64,000 nt of DNA from NCBI RefSeq assembly GCF_003946645.1, contig NZ_RHOU01000011.1, forward strand, positions 1 to 64,000, given 5' to 3'. The DNA comes from Lapidilactobacillus wuchangensis (GTDB lineage Bacteria; Bacillota; Bacilli; Lactobacillales; Lactobacillaceae). The position numbers and the translations under genes are program-made. Below are positions 8,129 through 15,375 of the stretch, piece by piece (position 1 is the stretch's first letter; the number at the start of each line of letters is the position of its first letter). The notes under the pieces are model-generated. The model had not been told where the DNA came from and made no database searches. It saw nothing but the letters and a program-made list of their open reading frames with translations.

Positions 8129-8158
8129 ATCCCCACTTCTGGGCAGGAAGTGGGGATT
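8129..8158. terminator. 12-bp hairpin, possible terminator
   Basis: AATCCCCACTTC (8129-8140) pairs perfectly with GAAGTGGGGATT (8147-8158). The minus-strand side is followed by TTTTATTG, so it may end transcription coming from the right; the plus-strand side has only a short T stretch. It directly precedes a tiny ORF with a strong ribosome site. Confidence 0.55.
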
Positions 8159-8183
8159 ACTCATTTTAAAGGGGAGGAATAAA

Positions 8184-8234
8184 ATGAAGAAAATTAGCAA
8201 TTATTTGGGTTTTAGGGTTTTAATTTTGGGTTGA
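8184..8234 (+). CDS. Candidate 16-aa peptide with strong ribosome binding site
   Basis: Reads MKKISNYLGFRVLILG then TGA. AAAGGGGAGGAATAAA in front of the ATG is close to ideal. The peptide is basic at the N-terminus and hydrophobic towards the C-terminus. I recognise no family. It faces a second short ORF (8253-8300) on the other strand with an 18-nt gap, an arrangement also seen in type I toxin-antitoxin loci, but there is no sequence match that I can name. It could be a chance ORF. Confidence 0.35.
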   Translation: MKKISNYLGFRVLILG

Positions 8235-8252
8235 ACCTAGGCTAGTAAGTTC

Positions 8253-8300
8253 CTAGACTCCGTTGGCCGGTGCCACAACGAAGATTTTCATAATATTCAT
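8253..8300 (-). CDS. Candidate 15-aa peptide, convergent with 8184-8234
   Basis: Reads MNIMKIFVVAPANGV then TAG on the minus strand. AGAGGTG lies about 8 nt before the chosen ATG; an in-frame ATG two codons upstream is too close to it. The hydrophobic stretch with VVAP faintly recalls the short hydrophobic toxins of Gram-positive type I systems (Fst-like), but it is much shorter than those. TATAGT upstream could serve as a -10. Evidence is positional only. Confidence 0.3.
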   Translation of the reverse strand: MNIMKIFVVAPANGV

Positions 8301-8500
8301 TTGCATCACCTCTTGCTTTCTATGTGGTTAACTATAAGCTCTGACTATGAAAAACTAATGCAGAAAATTTGCCAGTTAAGTAAATAAAGTGTGACAAAAA
8401 ATTGAAGTTAGCTATTATCAACGCCGCGGCTAAATCTAATATTTGAAAAAAGACCAGGATTTTTTGATTGTTTTCTAGTGAGCCGCTTTCTTTTACTCAG

Positions 8501-8520
8501 TAACATGCTAAAATATGTTA
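8501..8520 (+). promoter_or_regulatory. lemA promoter with overlapping palindrome
   Basis: TGCTAAAAT (8506-8514) fits an extended -10 box. It is embedded in the inverted repeat TAACAT...ATGTTA (8501-8520), so a dimeric repressor could sit on the promoter. No regulator gene is adjacent. Confidence 0.45.
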
Positions 8521-8572
8521 CAAGCTCTACGAAATATTGGCAGAATTTCCAGCAATTTAGAAGGAGTCCAAA

Positions 8573-9160
8573 ATGAAAAATTCAGCAAATTCAAAACGCA
8601 ACTGGATCATCGGCATTATTGTCGGGCTAGTTGTTGTCATCGGCCTTAGTTCGATTGGTACTTATAATAGTCTTGCCCGTAGTTCTCAGGCAGTTGATTC
8701 ACAGTGGGCCCAAGTTGAGACCGTTTTGCAACGGCGTTATGATCTGATTCCCAATTTAGTGAGTGCGGTTAAAGGCAGCATGAAGCACGAAACCAAGGTT
8801 TTTGGTGAAATTAGTGCGGCTCGTAAGGCTTATGGTAGTGCAACGACTGCTAATGAGAAAATGAAGGCCAATGCGCAATTGGATCAATCAGTGGGCACTT
8901 TAGTGAATGTGATTGGTGAGAATTATCCTGATTTGAAATCTAATGAGAATGTTCAAACCTTAATGACTCAGTTGGAAGGTTCTGAAAACCGGATTTCTGT
9001 TGAACGGCGGCGTTACAATCAGGCCGTTGAAAAATACAATACTTCCGTGGTTACTTTTCCTAAAAATATCTTCGCAAATATGATGGGAATGGGTAAGAAG
9101 GATTACTTTAAGGCAGATACGAATGCTAGCAAGACGCCTTCAGTTAATTTAGATGAATAG
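8573..9160 (+). CDS. lemA: LemA family protein
   Basis: 195 aa. One N-terminal membrane segment (about residues 11-30, IIGIIVGLVVVIGL), then the LemA helical bundle with the family signature QVETVLQRRYDLIPNLV (about 46-64). AGAAGGAG precedes the ATG. LemA proteins are membrane-anchored and usually paired with a TPM-domain protein, as here: the next gene overlaps this one by 8 nt, so they are translationally coupled. The molecular role is not well established. Confidence 0.92.
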   Translation: MKNSANSKRNWIIGIIVGLVVVIGLSSIGTYNSLARSSQAVDSQWAQVETVLQRRYDLIPNLVSAVKGSMKHETKVFGEISAARKAYGSATTANEKMKANAQLDQSVGTLVNVIGENYPDLKSNENVQTLMTQLEGSENRISVERRRYNQAVEKYNTSVVTFPKNIFANMMGMGKKDYFKADTNASKTPSVNLDE

Positions 9161-10004
9161 GCTAAGACTGCAACGTCATTCGCTGCTACTTAGCTGGCTG
9201 ACTGGGTTGCTGTTACTAGGGGTAATGGTGTTTTTCCAAGCAACACAACCGGTGGCTGCGGCCATTCCTAATCGACCGACGGCTAATTTCTATGATCAAA
9301 TAAATGTTCTTGATCAGCAAACGAAGCAATTAGTTAGTCAGAAGAATATCAGTTATGATCAGACAAAACAACGCCCACAAATCATGTTAGCGGTGATTAA
9401 AAGCACTGATGGCGATAGCATTGATAGTTATGCGCCCGACTTGTTTTCTAATTGGGGGCTAGGTCAACGGCAGCGCGATAATGGGGTGTTGATTCTTTAT
9501 GCGTTAAATAATGGTCAACGTAACGTTCGGATTGAAGTTGGTTATGGCTTGGAATCGGATTTGACTGATGCTTTATCAGGCCGAATTTTACAGCAGGCTA
9601 AAGCTGATTTGAAGTCGAGTGATCCGACGCGAATCAACCGTGGGCTGCGAAAGGTTTTTAATAGCGTTGCCACGGTTATTGACAAGAAGTATGATTTCAA
9701 AGCGGACAAAAACACCTTATCAAATGAAGAGTATCAGCAGATTAAAGGAAAAGATGACAGTAGTTGGTCTGACAATATAGGGGCCATTATTGTGATCGTT
9801 ATCCTAGTGCTGCTCTTTATGGGTGGTGGCAGTGGTCGCGGCGGCGGTCGTCGTTGGTGGCTCTGGGCACTACTGGGTAGTAGTTCAAATCGTAATAATC
9901 ATTGGGGCGGCGGCTCTGGTGGTTTTGGCGGTGGCGATTCCGGTGGCTTTGGTGGCTTCTCTGGCGGCGGTGGTTCATCCGGCGGTGGCGGCGCCTCAAT
10001 CTGA
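9153..10004 (+). CDS. TPM-domain membrane protein (YgcG family)
   Basis: 283 aa. A hydrophobic signal or anchor at about 11-36 ends near AVAAA, a TPM domain follows (about 40-170, with VGYGLESDLTDALSG), then a membrane segment (about 205-224) and a glycine/serine-rich tail (GGSGGFGGGDSGG type) to the end. This architecture is typical of proteins encoded next to lemA. It overlaps lemA by 8 nt. The tail is probably outside the compact fold; its function is unknown. Confidence 0.9.
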   Translation: MNRLRLQRHSLLLSWLTGLLLLGVMVFFQATQPVAAAIPNRPTANFYDQINVLDQQTKQLVSQKNISYDQTKQRPQIMLAVIKSTDGDSIDSYAPDLFSNWGLGQRQRDNGVLILYALNNGQRNVRIEVGYGLESDLTDALSGRILQQAKADLKSSDPTRINRGLRKVFNSVATVIDKKYDFKADKNTLSNEEYQQIKGKDDSSWSDNIGAIIVIVILVLLFMGGGSGRGGGRRWWLWALLGSSSNRNNHWGGGSGGFGGGDSGGFGGFSGGGGSSGGGGASI

Positions 10005-10028
10005 CGGGATGTGTTAGTTATTGTAATT

Positions 10029-10142
10029 GTGTTCGGAGCGGCAAATGGCTATGGCTAATTTAAATATCTGCTCAATCGGCTGGGGCCGCTTAATCAGATA
10101 TTTGAAATTAGCCTACGCCAAAAGTACGCCACTCCTCACAAC
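10029..10142 (+). repeat. HR hairpin repeat, array copy 1 before the MATE gene
   Basis: Same hairpin plan: TGGC with GCCA, GGCTAATTT with AAATTAGCC, AAATATCTG with CAGATATTT. The base ends in CACAAC rather than CACAC. Confidence 0.9.
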
Positions 10143-10153
10143 TTGTTTTAATC

Positions 10154-10266
10154 GTGTTCGAGGTGCTAAATGGCTATGGCTAATTTAATTATTTGCTCGA
10201 TCGACAAGGTCGCTCAATCAAATAATTGAAATTAGCCTACGCCAAAAGAGCAGCACCTCTCACAAC
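10154..10266 (+). repeat. HR hairpin repeat, array copy 2 before the MATE gene
   Basis: Base GAGGTGCT with AGCACCTC, middle GGCTAATTT with AAATTAGCC, then AATTATTTG with CAAATAATT: the upper stem differs from the previous copy on both strands. Confidence 0.9.
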
Positions 10267-10277
10267 TTGTTTTAATC

Positions 10278-10392
10278 GTGTTCGGGGCAGCAGTTGGCTA
10301 GGCCTAACTTAATTATTTGCTCGATCTGGTTGGCACCAGCTCAATCAAATAATTGAAGTTACGCTACGCCAACTACCCGCTGCCCCTCACAA
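10278..10392 (+). repeat. HR hairpin repeat, array copy 3 before the MATE gene
   Basis: Base GGGGCAG with CTGCCCC and apical CTGGT with ACCAG. It ends about 9 nt before TAGGAGG of the MATE gene, so the hairpin is almost in contact with the ribosome site. Confidence 0.9.
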
Positions 10393-10414
10393 CTTGTTTT
10401 TAGGAGGATTTATC

Positions 10415-11773
10415 TTGCACGATTTAACCAAAGGGAAACCAATTGTTCAGATCATTTATTTCACGATTCCTTTGCTGATTGGGAATATTTTTCAGCAGGT
10501 TTATACTTTGTCAGATACGATTATTGTGGGACGAACAATTGGTGTGCAGGCGTTGGCAGCAGTTGGTGCTACTGGTAGCTTATCGTTTCTGATTATTGGG
10601 ATTGCTCAAGGGGCGACGAATGGGTTCGCTATTATTGCAGCACGAAGGTATGGCGCGGGTGACTATCGCGGGATTAAACGCAGCTTTGCCACCGGGATCA
10701 TCATTAGTCTGGCTTTATCACTGATTTTGTCGGCGATTAGTATGACTTTTTGTGGCGAGATTTTACGGTTGATGCAGACACCATCTGACATTATTCAAGA
10801 TGCTTACACTTTCTTGATTATTCAGTTTGGCGGGATTTTCGCGATTGTTGCCTATAATCTGTTTGCCAATATGATTCGCGCCATGGGCGATAGTCGCACG
10901 CCGCTAGTCTTCCTGATTATTGCCTGTGTGATCAATATTGGTCTTGAATTGTTATTTATTGTTGTTTTCAAATGGGGAATTGCTGGGGCATCCTTTGCAA
11001 CTTTATTAGCCCAATTTATTTCAGCTTGTTTATGTTTGATTTTTATTTATCGCCATTTTCCGTTATTACAAGTTTCAAAAAGTGATTTTAAAATTTCTAA
11101 GGCCGAAATTTCCGAACATCTCAAAATGGGATTGCCAATGGGTTTCCAGTCGTCAATTATTGCCTTAGGTCAAGTTATCTTACAATTGATGCTGAACACT
11201 TTAGGTTCAACTTCAGTGGCGGCTTACACGGCAGCAGCGCGAATTGATGGTCTGGCGACGATGCCAGCGATGTCCTTTGGGATTACTATGGCGACCTTTG
11301 CTGCCCAAAATTTGGGGGCCCGCGAATTTGCCCGCATTCGAACTGGTGTGAAACAAACATTGGCTGTTTCTTTAACTTTTTCCACGGTTACAGGGATTTT
11401 AATTATTATTTTTGGTCACAGTTTGGTTAATCTCTTTGTCGGCAATGGTCAGCCGTTGGTTACAAATACAGCTCAAACTTACTTCTATTTCAACAGTAGT
11501 TTATATTGGCTTTTATCGATTTTGTTCGTCGTACGTTATACCTTGCAAGGACTAGGTCAAAGTTTGGTGCCAACCTTAGCGGGAATTATGGAATTAATCA
11601 TGCGGGCATTTGCTGGCTTGGTTTTGATCAATGCCTTTGGATTTGCCGGCGCTAGTATGGCTAATCCATTAGCTTGGTTGGGCTCACTGTTAGTGCTGAT
11701 CAGTTCTTACGTGCGGACCATGCGTCATTTGCGGACGTTAGAAGCAAATCCTGAAAGCGAACTGCGAGTGTGA
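10415..11773 (+). CDS. MATE family efflux transporter
   Basis: 452 aa integral membrane protein with about 12 hydrophobic segments in two halves, as expected for MATE (MatE) proteins that export drugs or metabolites with Na+ or H+. The N-terminus HDLTKGKPIVQIIYFTIPLLIGNIFQQVYTLSD is family-like. The TTG at 10415 is taken as start since AGGAGG is 7 nt upstream; the TTG at 10394 would put that site inside the frame. HR hairpins occupy the whole gap to the TPM gene. The substrate cannot be deduced. Confidence 0.92.
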   Translation: MHDLTKGKPIVQIIYFTIPLLIGNIFQQVYTLSDTIIVGRTIGVQALAAVGATGSLSFLIIGIAQGATNGFAIIAARRYGAGDYRGIKRSFATGIIISLALSLILSAISMTFCGEILRLMQTPSDIIQDAYTFLIIQFGGIFAIVAYNLFANMIRAMGDSRTPLVFLIIACVINIGLELLFIVVFKWGIAGASFATLLAQFISACLCLIFIYRHFPLLQVSKSDFKISKAEISEHLKMGLPMGFQSSIIALGQVILQLMLNTLGSTSVAAYTAAARIDGLATMPAMSFGITMATFAAQNLGAREFARIRTGVKQTLAVSLTFSTVTGILIIIFGHSLVNLFVGNGQPLVTNTAQTYFYFNSSLYWLLSILFVVRYTLQGLGQSLVPTLAGIMELIMRAFAGLVLINAFGFAGASMANPLAWLGSLLVLISSYVRTMRHLRTLEANPESELRV

Positions 11774-11868
11774 GCAGTGAGCAAGGCTAATTGCTTAAAG
11801 TTAGTATCAAAATCGTTGCATTAGCTTAGTCTTAAAAATAAGATTGAAATCTTAGTTCACATCTTAAA

Positions 11869-11917
11869 TAAAAACACGATTCAGAAATCATTTGATTTCT
11901 GAGTCGTGTTTTTTTAA
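11869..11917. terminator. Bidirectional terminator between MATE and HxlR genes
   Basis: AAACACGATTCAGAAATCA pairs with TGATTTCTGAGTCGTGTTT, followed by T runs in both directions. The two flanking genes converge here. Confidence 0.88.
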
Positions 11918-11936
11918 CTGGAATTTTATCTCCGGC

Positions 11937-12278
11937 TTATTCATCACAGAGGGTGCGGTCGATTAAAGCATGGTCAACGTGGGTGTCACCCCAATCGCAA
12001 ATCGCATCAAGCAGTGGAATCACCGATTTACCTTTGGCGGTTAATTGATATTCAACGTGTGGTTCGGCAGTTTGAAAGTCAAAGCGGCTGATCAACTCAT
12101 CTTCTTCTAATTGGTGCAACTGATTAGCCAAAGTTTTGTGAGAAACATTTTTGATATAGCGATGCAATTTTCCAAATCTACTAGTGCCAGCCTCAGCCAA
12201 CTCATAGAGAATCATAATTTTCCACTTTCCTTGGATCATCTGCATCGTTGCATCAAACTCATTTAAATATTTTGCCAA
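11937..12278 (-). CDS. HxlR-type winged-helix regulator
   Basis: 113 aa, typical HxlR length. Signatures: MIQGKWKIMILYEL at the N-terminus and RFGKLHRYIKNVSHKTLANQLHQLEEDELI for the recognition region. Start is TTG with GGAG 9 nt upstream. It is divergent from the SDR gene and the two share a 121-bp spacer with a palindrome, so it probably controls that gene and itself. There is no cysteine in the N-terminal region, so the thiol sensing known for some HxlR members is not supported here. Confidence 0.9.
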   Translation of the reverse strand: MAKYLNEFDATMQMIQGKWKIMILYELAEAGTSRFGKLHRYIKNVSHKTLANQLHQLEEDELISRFDFQTAEPHVEYQLTAKGKSVIPLLDAICDWGDTHVDHALIDRTLCDE

Positions 12279-12301
12279 AATGGTTGCTCCTTAGTTTTCC
12301 A

Positions 12302-12355
12302 CAGGTAGTCACCTGAATGTGCGTACTTGTGGCCAATAATACCTGCTATTATACT
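12302..12355 (+). promoter_or_regulatory. SDR promoter and likely HxlR operator
   Basis: -35 TTGTGG (12327-12332) and -10 TATACT (12350-12355) are separated by exactly 17 bp. A palindrome CAGGT-agtc-ACCTG lies just upstream (12302-12315) in the spacer shared with the divergent HxlR gene and is a likely operator. Confidence 0.6.
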
Positions 12356-12399
12356 TTAAAATATTGAAAAAATCTTAAGACGTAATGAGGTCAGATATC

Positions 12400-13128
12400 A
12401 TGAAAAAATTAGTTGTCATTACTGGCGCCAGTTCAGGATTTGGTGCTGAAATCGCCAAAATATTTAATGCCGATGGTTTCCCACTTTTGTTATTGGGACG
12501 GCGAACTGAAAAATTAGCGAAAGTTGCTGCAGGGATGGATAATGTCTTGATCGATTCCGTTGACGTCACTGATTATCAAGCATTTGCCACGGCGATTCGT
12601 AAGGCAGAAGCCAAGTATGGTCAGACGGACTTATTGGTCAACAATGCTGGGGTAATGTTGTTGGGCAACGTGCAAAATCAAAGTCCTAAAGAATGGCAAA
12701 CGATGCTCGACACCAATGTCATGGGTGTGCTTAATGGTACGCAAATTGTATTGAACGATATGCGTGAACGTGAACACGGTACAATTTTGAATATGTCATC
12801 GATTGCTGGTAAGAAGACTTTTGTCAATCATGCTGCTTATGTTGCATCTAAGTTTGGGGTTCATGGTTTGTCTGAAACAATTCGTGAAGAGAATGCTCCG
12901 AAAAATGTTCGGATCATGATGGTGGCGCCAGGTGCTGCTGAAACGGAATTGTTAACCCATGTTACTAGTGAATCAGCACTAACTGATTATGAAGCTTGGA
13001 AACAAACCATGGGCGGCATTACTTTGAATCCCAAGCATGTGGCGGAAACAATCAAGTTTATGTACGACATGCCCCAGGAAGTTAATATCAGAGAAGTCGA
13101 TATTGCGGCTACTCGTCAAGATTCATAG
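12400..13128 (+). CDS. Short-chain dehydrogenase/reductase
   Basis: 242 aa classical SDR. Nucleotide-binding TGASSGFG (8-15), NNAG (81-84), catalytic Ser133/134, Tyr147 and Lys151 (YVASK). It is most like YdfG/SDR-type NADP enzymes acting on small carbonyls or hydroxy acids; the substrate is not readable. The ATG at 12400 follows GAGGT; the upstream ATG at 12385 is less well placed. Probably repressed or induced through the divergent HxlR regulator. It ends at an intrinsic terminator. Confidence 0.9.
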   Translation: MKKLVVITGASSGFGAEIAKIFNADGFPLLLLGRRTEKLAKVAAGMDNVLIDSVDVTDYQAFATAIRKAEAKYGQTDLLVNNAGVMLLGNVQNQSPKEWQTMLDTNVMGVLNGTQIVLNDMREREHGTILNMSSIAGKKTFVNHAAYVASKFGVHGLSETIREENAPKNVRIMMVAPGAAETELLTHVTSESALTDYEAWKQTMGGITLNPKHVAETIKFMYDMPQEVNIREVDIAATRQDS

Positions 13129-13219
13129 TAGCTTAGTTGAAGTTGGCGCATCACTTAGATAGATTAACTTTGCCGCAAAATATGGCACAAAATACCAATT
13201 CTGCCACGACATTCAAAAA

Positions 13220-13253
13220 GGCGGGCACTCAAAAACGAGTGCTCGTCTTTTTT
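13220..13253 (+). terminator. Terminator of the SDR gene
   Basis: GGCGGGCACTC pairs with GAGTGCTCGTC around AAAAAC and is followed by six T. Confidence 0.85.
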
Positions 13254-13302
13254 ACATTAATACTTATTTTGTCCTATTCTCATTTTTGCGTTCAAGGTAA
13301 AT

Positions 13303-13346
13303 AAAAAAGCCTACCGACTTGCAACAAGCTGAAGTCAGGTTAGGCT
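13303..13346 (-). terminator. Terminator of the PTS-SGNH-GntR operon
   Basis: On the minus strand AGCCTAACCTGACTTC pairs with GCAAGTCGGTAGGCT and is followed by TTTTTTAT. It lies about 75 nt beyond the GntR stop codon. Confidence 0.8.
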
Positions 13347-13420
13347 AAAATCAAATAATAATTATTTTATTAATTAATCAGAATAATGGCTGTTTTGTTG
13401 CGGAAAGATCGCTCAAAAAT

Positions 13421-14146
13421 TTAGGCATTTTCATTATCATTTTGAGCAAAAAAGCCAATACTAAATTCGCCAGGCACAAAATGAATTTCAGTATATTCAA
13501 ACAATTTACCTAAATCATTAAAAACCAGATTTTCTAAAATGCCGACGCAATTATTGTCACCTAATTTTAATTCCCGATAATCTTCATCAGCGGCAACTGC
13601 TACAGAGAATCGCCGTTTAGCCGCAGCAATTTTTAAACCGTTGGTGGTTAAGTATTCGTAAATCGAATGTTGGACGATTGTTTCCGTCAATGGTGGAATC
13701 TGATTGGCTCTGAAATAGCTGTAGTCCATGGTTAACGGTAAATCATCAATGATCCGCACGCGCACAACTTCGTAAAGCACCTCATCAACTTCAAAAGGGG
13801 TACGCGCTGCTAATTCGGCATCAACCAGCATCTTTTTAAATCGGACCACTTTAGTCGCCGAAGCCCGCTGATTGTTGTCATTAAGTGCCTGTAAACCTGC
13901 AAAACTGCCACCGCCAACTGACCAGTGGAATTTATTAAAATTCTCTAGAATGACAACCCCACGGCCTTTAACGCTATAAACATAGCCATGTTTGCCTAAC
14001 AAAGTGATTGCCCGTCTAATGGTATTGCGGCTCGTTTGAAACTCTTGCGTTAAAACACTTTCGGTTGGCAGGGTATCTTTATAGGTACCCTCCTTGATCC
14101 GTTGTTCTAATTCTCTAAAAATTGCATGAAATTTAGTCGCCGCCAT
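13421..14146 (-). CDS. GntR-family regulator (HutC/UTRA type)
   Basis: 241 aa. N-terminal GntR winged helix (about 1-70, with ESVLTQEFQTSRNTIRRAI and KHGYVYSVKGRGVVIL) followed by a UTRA effector domain (PLTMDYSYF, NLVFNDLGKLFEYTEI). UTRA regulators usually sense phosphorylated sugars or amino acids. GGGAG precedes the ATG. It is the last gene of a minus-strand group with a PTS permease and a SGNH hydrolase and probably regulates that group; a TreR-like site (TTGTTTAGACAA) lies in front of the PTS gene. Confidence 0.92.
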   Translation of the reverse strand: MAATKFHAIFRELEQRIKEGTYKDTLPTESVLTQEFQTSRNTIRRAITLLGKHGYVYSVKGRGVVILENFNKFHWSVGGGSFAGLQALNDNNQRASATKVVRFKKMLVDAELAARTPFEVDEVLYEVVRVRIIDDLPLTMDYSYFRANQIPPLTETIVQHSIYEYLTTNGLKIAAAKRRFSVAVAADEDYRELKLGDNNCVGILENLVFNDLGKLFEYTEIHFVPGEFSIGFFAQNDNENA

Positions 14147-14248
14147 ATTTATCTCCCAATGTGTTTGTCTCTATTTATTCTACTTAATAAAGTTTTTCGT
14201 CACAATGCTAATGACGACTTTAAAAGTAAAATTTTATCATAAAAAAAG

Positions 14249-15355
14249 TCAGATAACCTCCGCTTCTGTCAATTCGTGAAAAATGAACTGTCCAGCTAAG
14301 TTTGCACCAGTACTAGAAAAATGTAAATGGTCGCCACTGTCGAATTTCGGATCAAGCTGTTCTGGCTGGTCGGTTTGGGCAACAAATTTAGCCAAATCAA
14401 CGGCAAAGGGTAAGCTCATAATAAACTGGTTAGTTGCCAGCCGAATCGCCTCTTTTTTCGGCGACCAAGTTGCAACCTCAAAATTCTTGGAATTAGCAAA
14501 AGGCGGAATCGTTAATGGAATAAATTTAATTTGGCGCCGGTCACAAATTTGTTTAATGCGGTGTAATCCGGCGATAATTTGGTCGCTTGTTGGTAACTCT
14601 GAACTGGCGCTGCCGGCCCCAGCTTCGACTAAATCACTTAGGCCAACCAGACTGATCACGAGTTGTGGTTGGTCATAAAGAACGTCAGTGATAAATCGTT
14701 TCACACCTGCCGGCCCCAGACGCTTTTCCCACTGGCTAGTGATGTTGCCTGACCGTAAAAAACGGTTGCCAAAAATACCAGTATTAATCGCCGTCACTCT
14801 TTCGGGCCACTTTTTGTAGAAAAGTTGCGCCAAGGCGGCCGATAAATAACATTGACTGATCAAGGAGTCGCCAAAGAAAGTGATAGTCTTCATCGGCGTC
14901 TCGACCTGACTGCGAATGGCGTCGATGCCATAATAATAAGCTTGCTCGTTGAAGCCAGCTGCTGGGGCTAAGAGACGCATTAAAGCTGGTGCCGAAGTCG
15001 AACCTAAGGCGTTAATGCGCTGCCGGCGATTTGTTGCCCGCAATTTCAAATAGAAGGTTTCACCAGCTTGTAATGCAAATTCACTGGCATCAGTCCAAAT
15101 TGATTGTTCAGCGGGAACTTGAAATTGGGCTTGACGATTCCAGGTGAGCGGGGTAGCTTCAGCAAAGTCAGCTTGGTGACTGGCCCAAACGCCGCTGACA
15201 ATCAAAGGCTCATCATCAAAGCGGTTATTTAATTCAACCTGCAAACCGTTTCCAGAAACATTGTGGTAATAAGATGTAATTTGTTCCTCAGGAATATCAA
15301 AATGATGTTGTTGATAATTTGAAAAAATCTGTTTCCAGACAATTTCTGTTGCCAT
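14249..15355 (-). CDS. SGNH/GDSL-family hydrolase (putative carbohydrate esterase)
   Basis: 368 aa. An N-terminal beta-rich region of about 165 residues precedes the SGNH domain: FFGDSLI (block I Ser), GNRFL (block III-like Asn) and a C-terminal DHLHFSSTGA with the Asp-x-x-His pair. No signal peptide is present, so it should be cytoplasmic. The ATG at 15355 follows GGGAG; two upstream in-frame starts place that site inside the gene. It starts 20 nt after the PTS gene stop. The context suggests removal of an acyl group from a sugar imported by the PTS; this is inference, and the substrate is unknown. Confidence 0.82.
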   Translation of the reverse strand: MATEIVWKQIFSNYQQHHFDIPEEQITSYYHNVSGNGLQVELNNRFDDEPLIVSGVWASHQADFAEATPLTWNRQAQFQVPAEQSIWTDASEFALQAGETFYLKLRATNRRQRINALGSTSAPALMRLLAPAAGFNEQAYYYGIDAIRSQVETPMKTITFFGDSLISQCYLSAALAQLFYKKWPERVTAINTGIFGNRFLRSGNITSQWEKRLGPAGVKRFITDVLYDQPQLVISLVGLSDLVEAGAGSASSELPTSDQIIAGLHRIKQICDRRQIKFIPLTIPPFANSKNFEVATWSPKKEAIRLATNQFIMSLPFAVDLAKFVAQTDQPEQLDPKFDSGDHLHFSSTGANLAGQFIFHELTEAEVI

Positions 15356-15375
15356 ATAGAAAACTCCCATCAAGA

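Noticed and set aside
9817-10017. Open frames on both strands over the end of the TPM gene
   Set aside because: Shadows of the glycine-rich tail.
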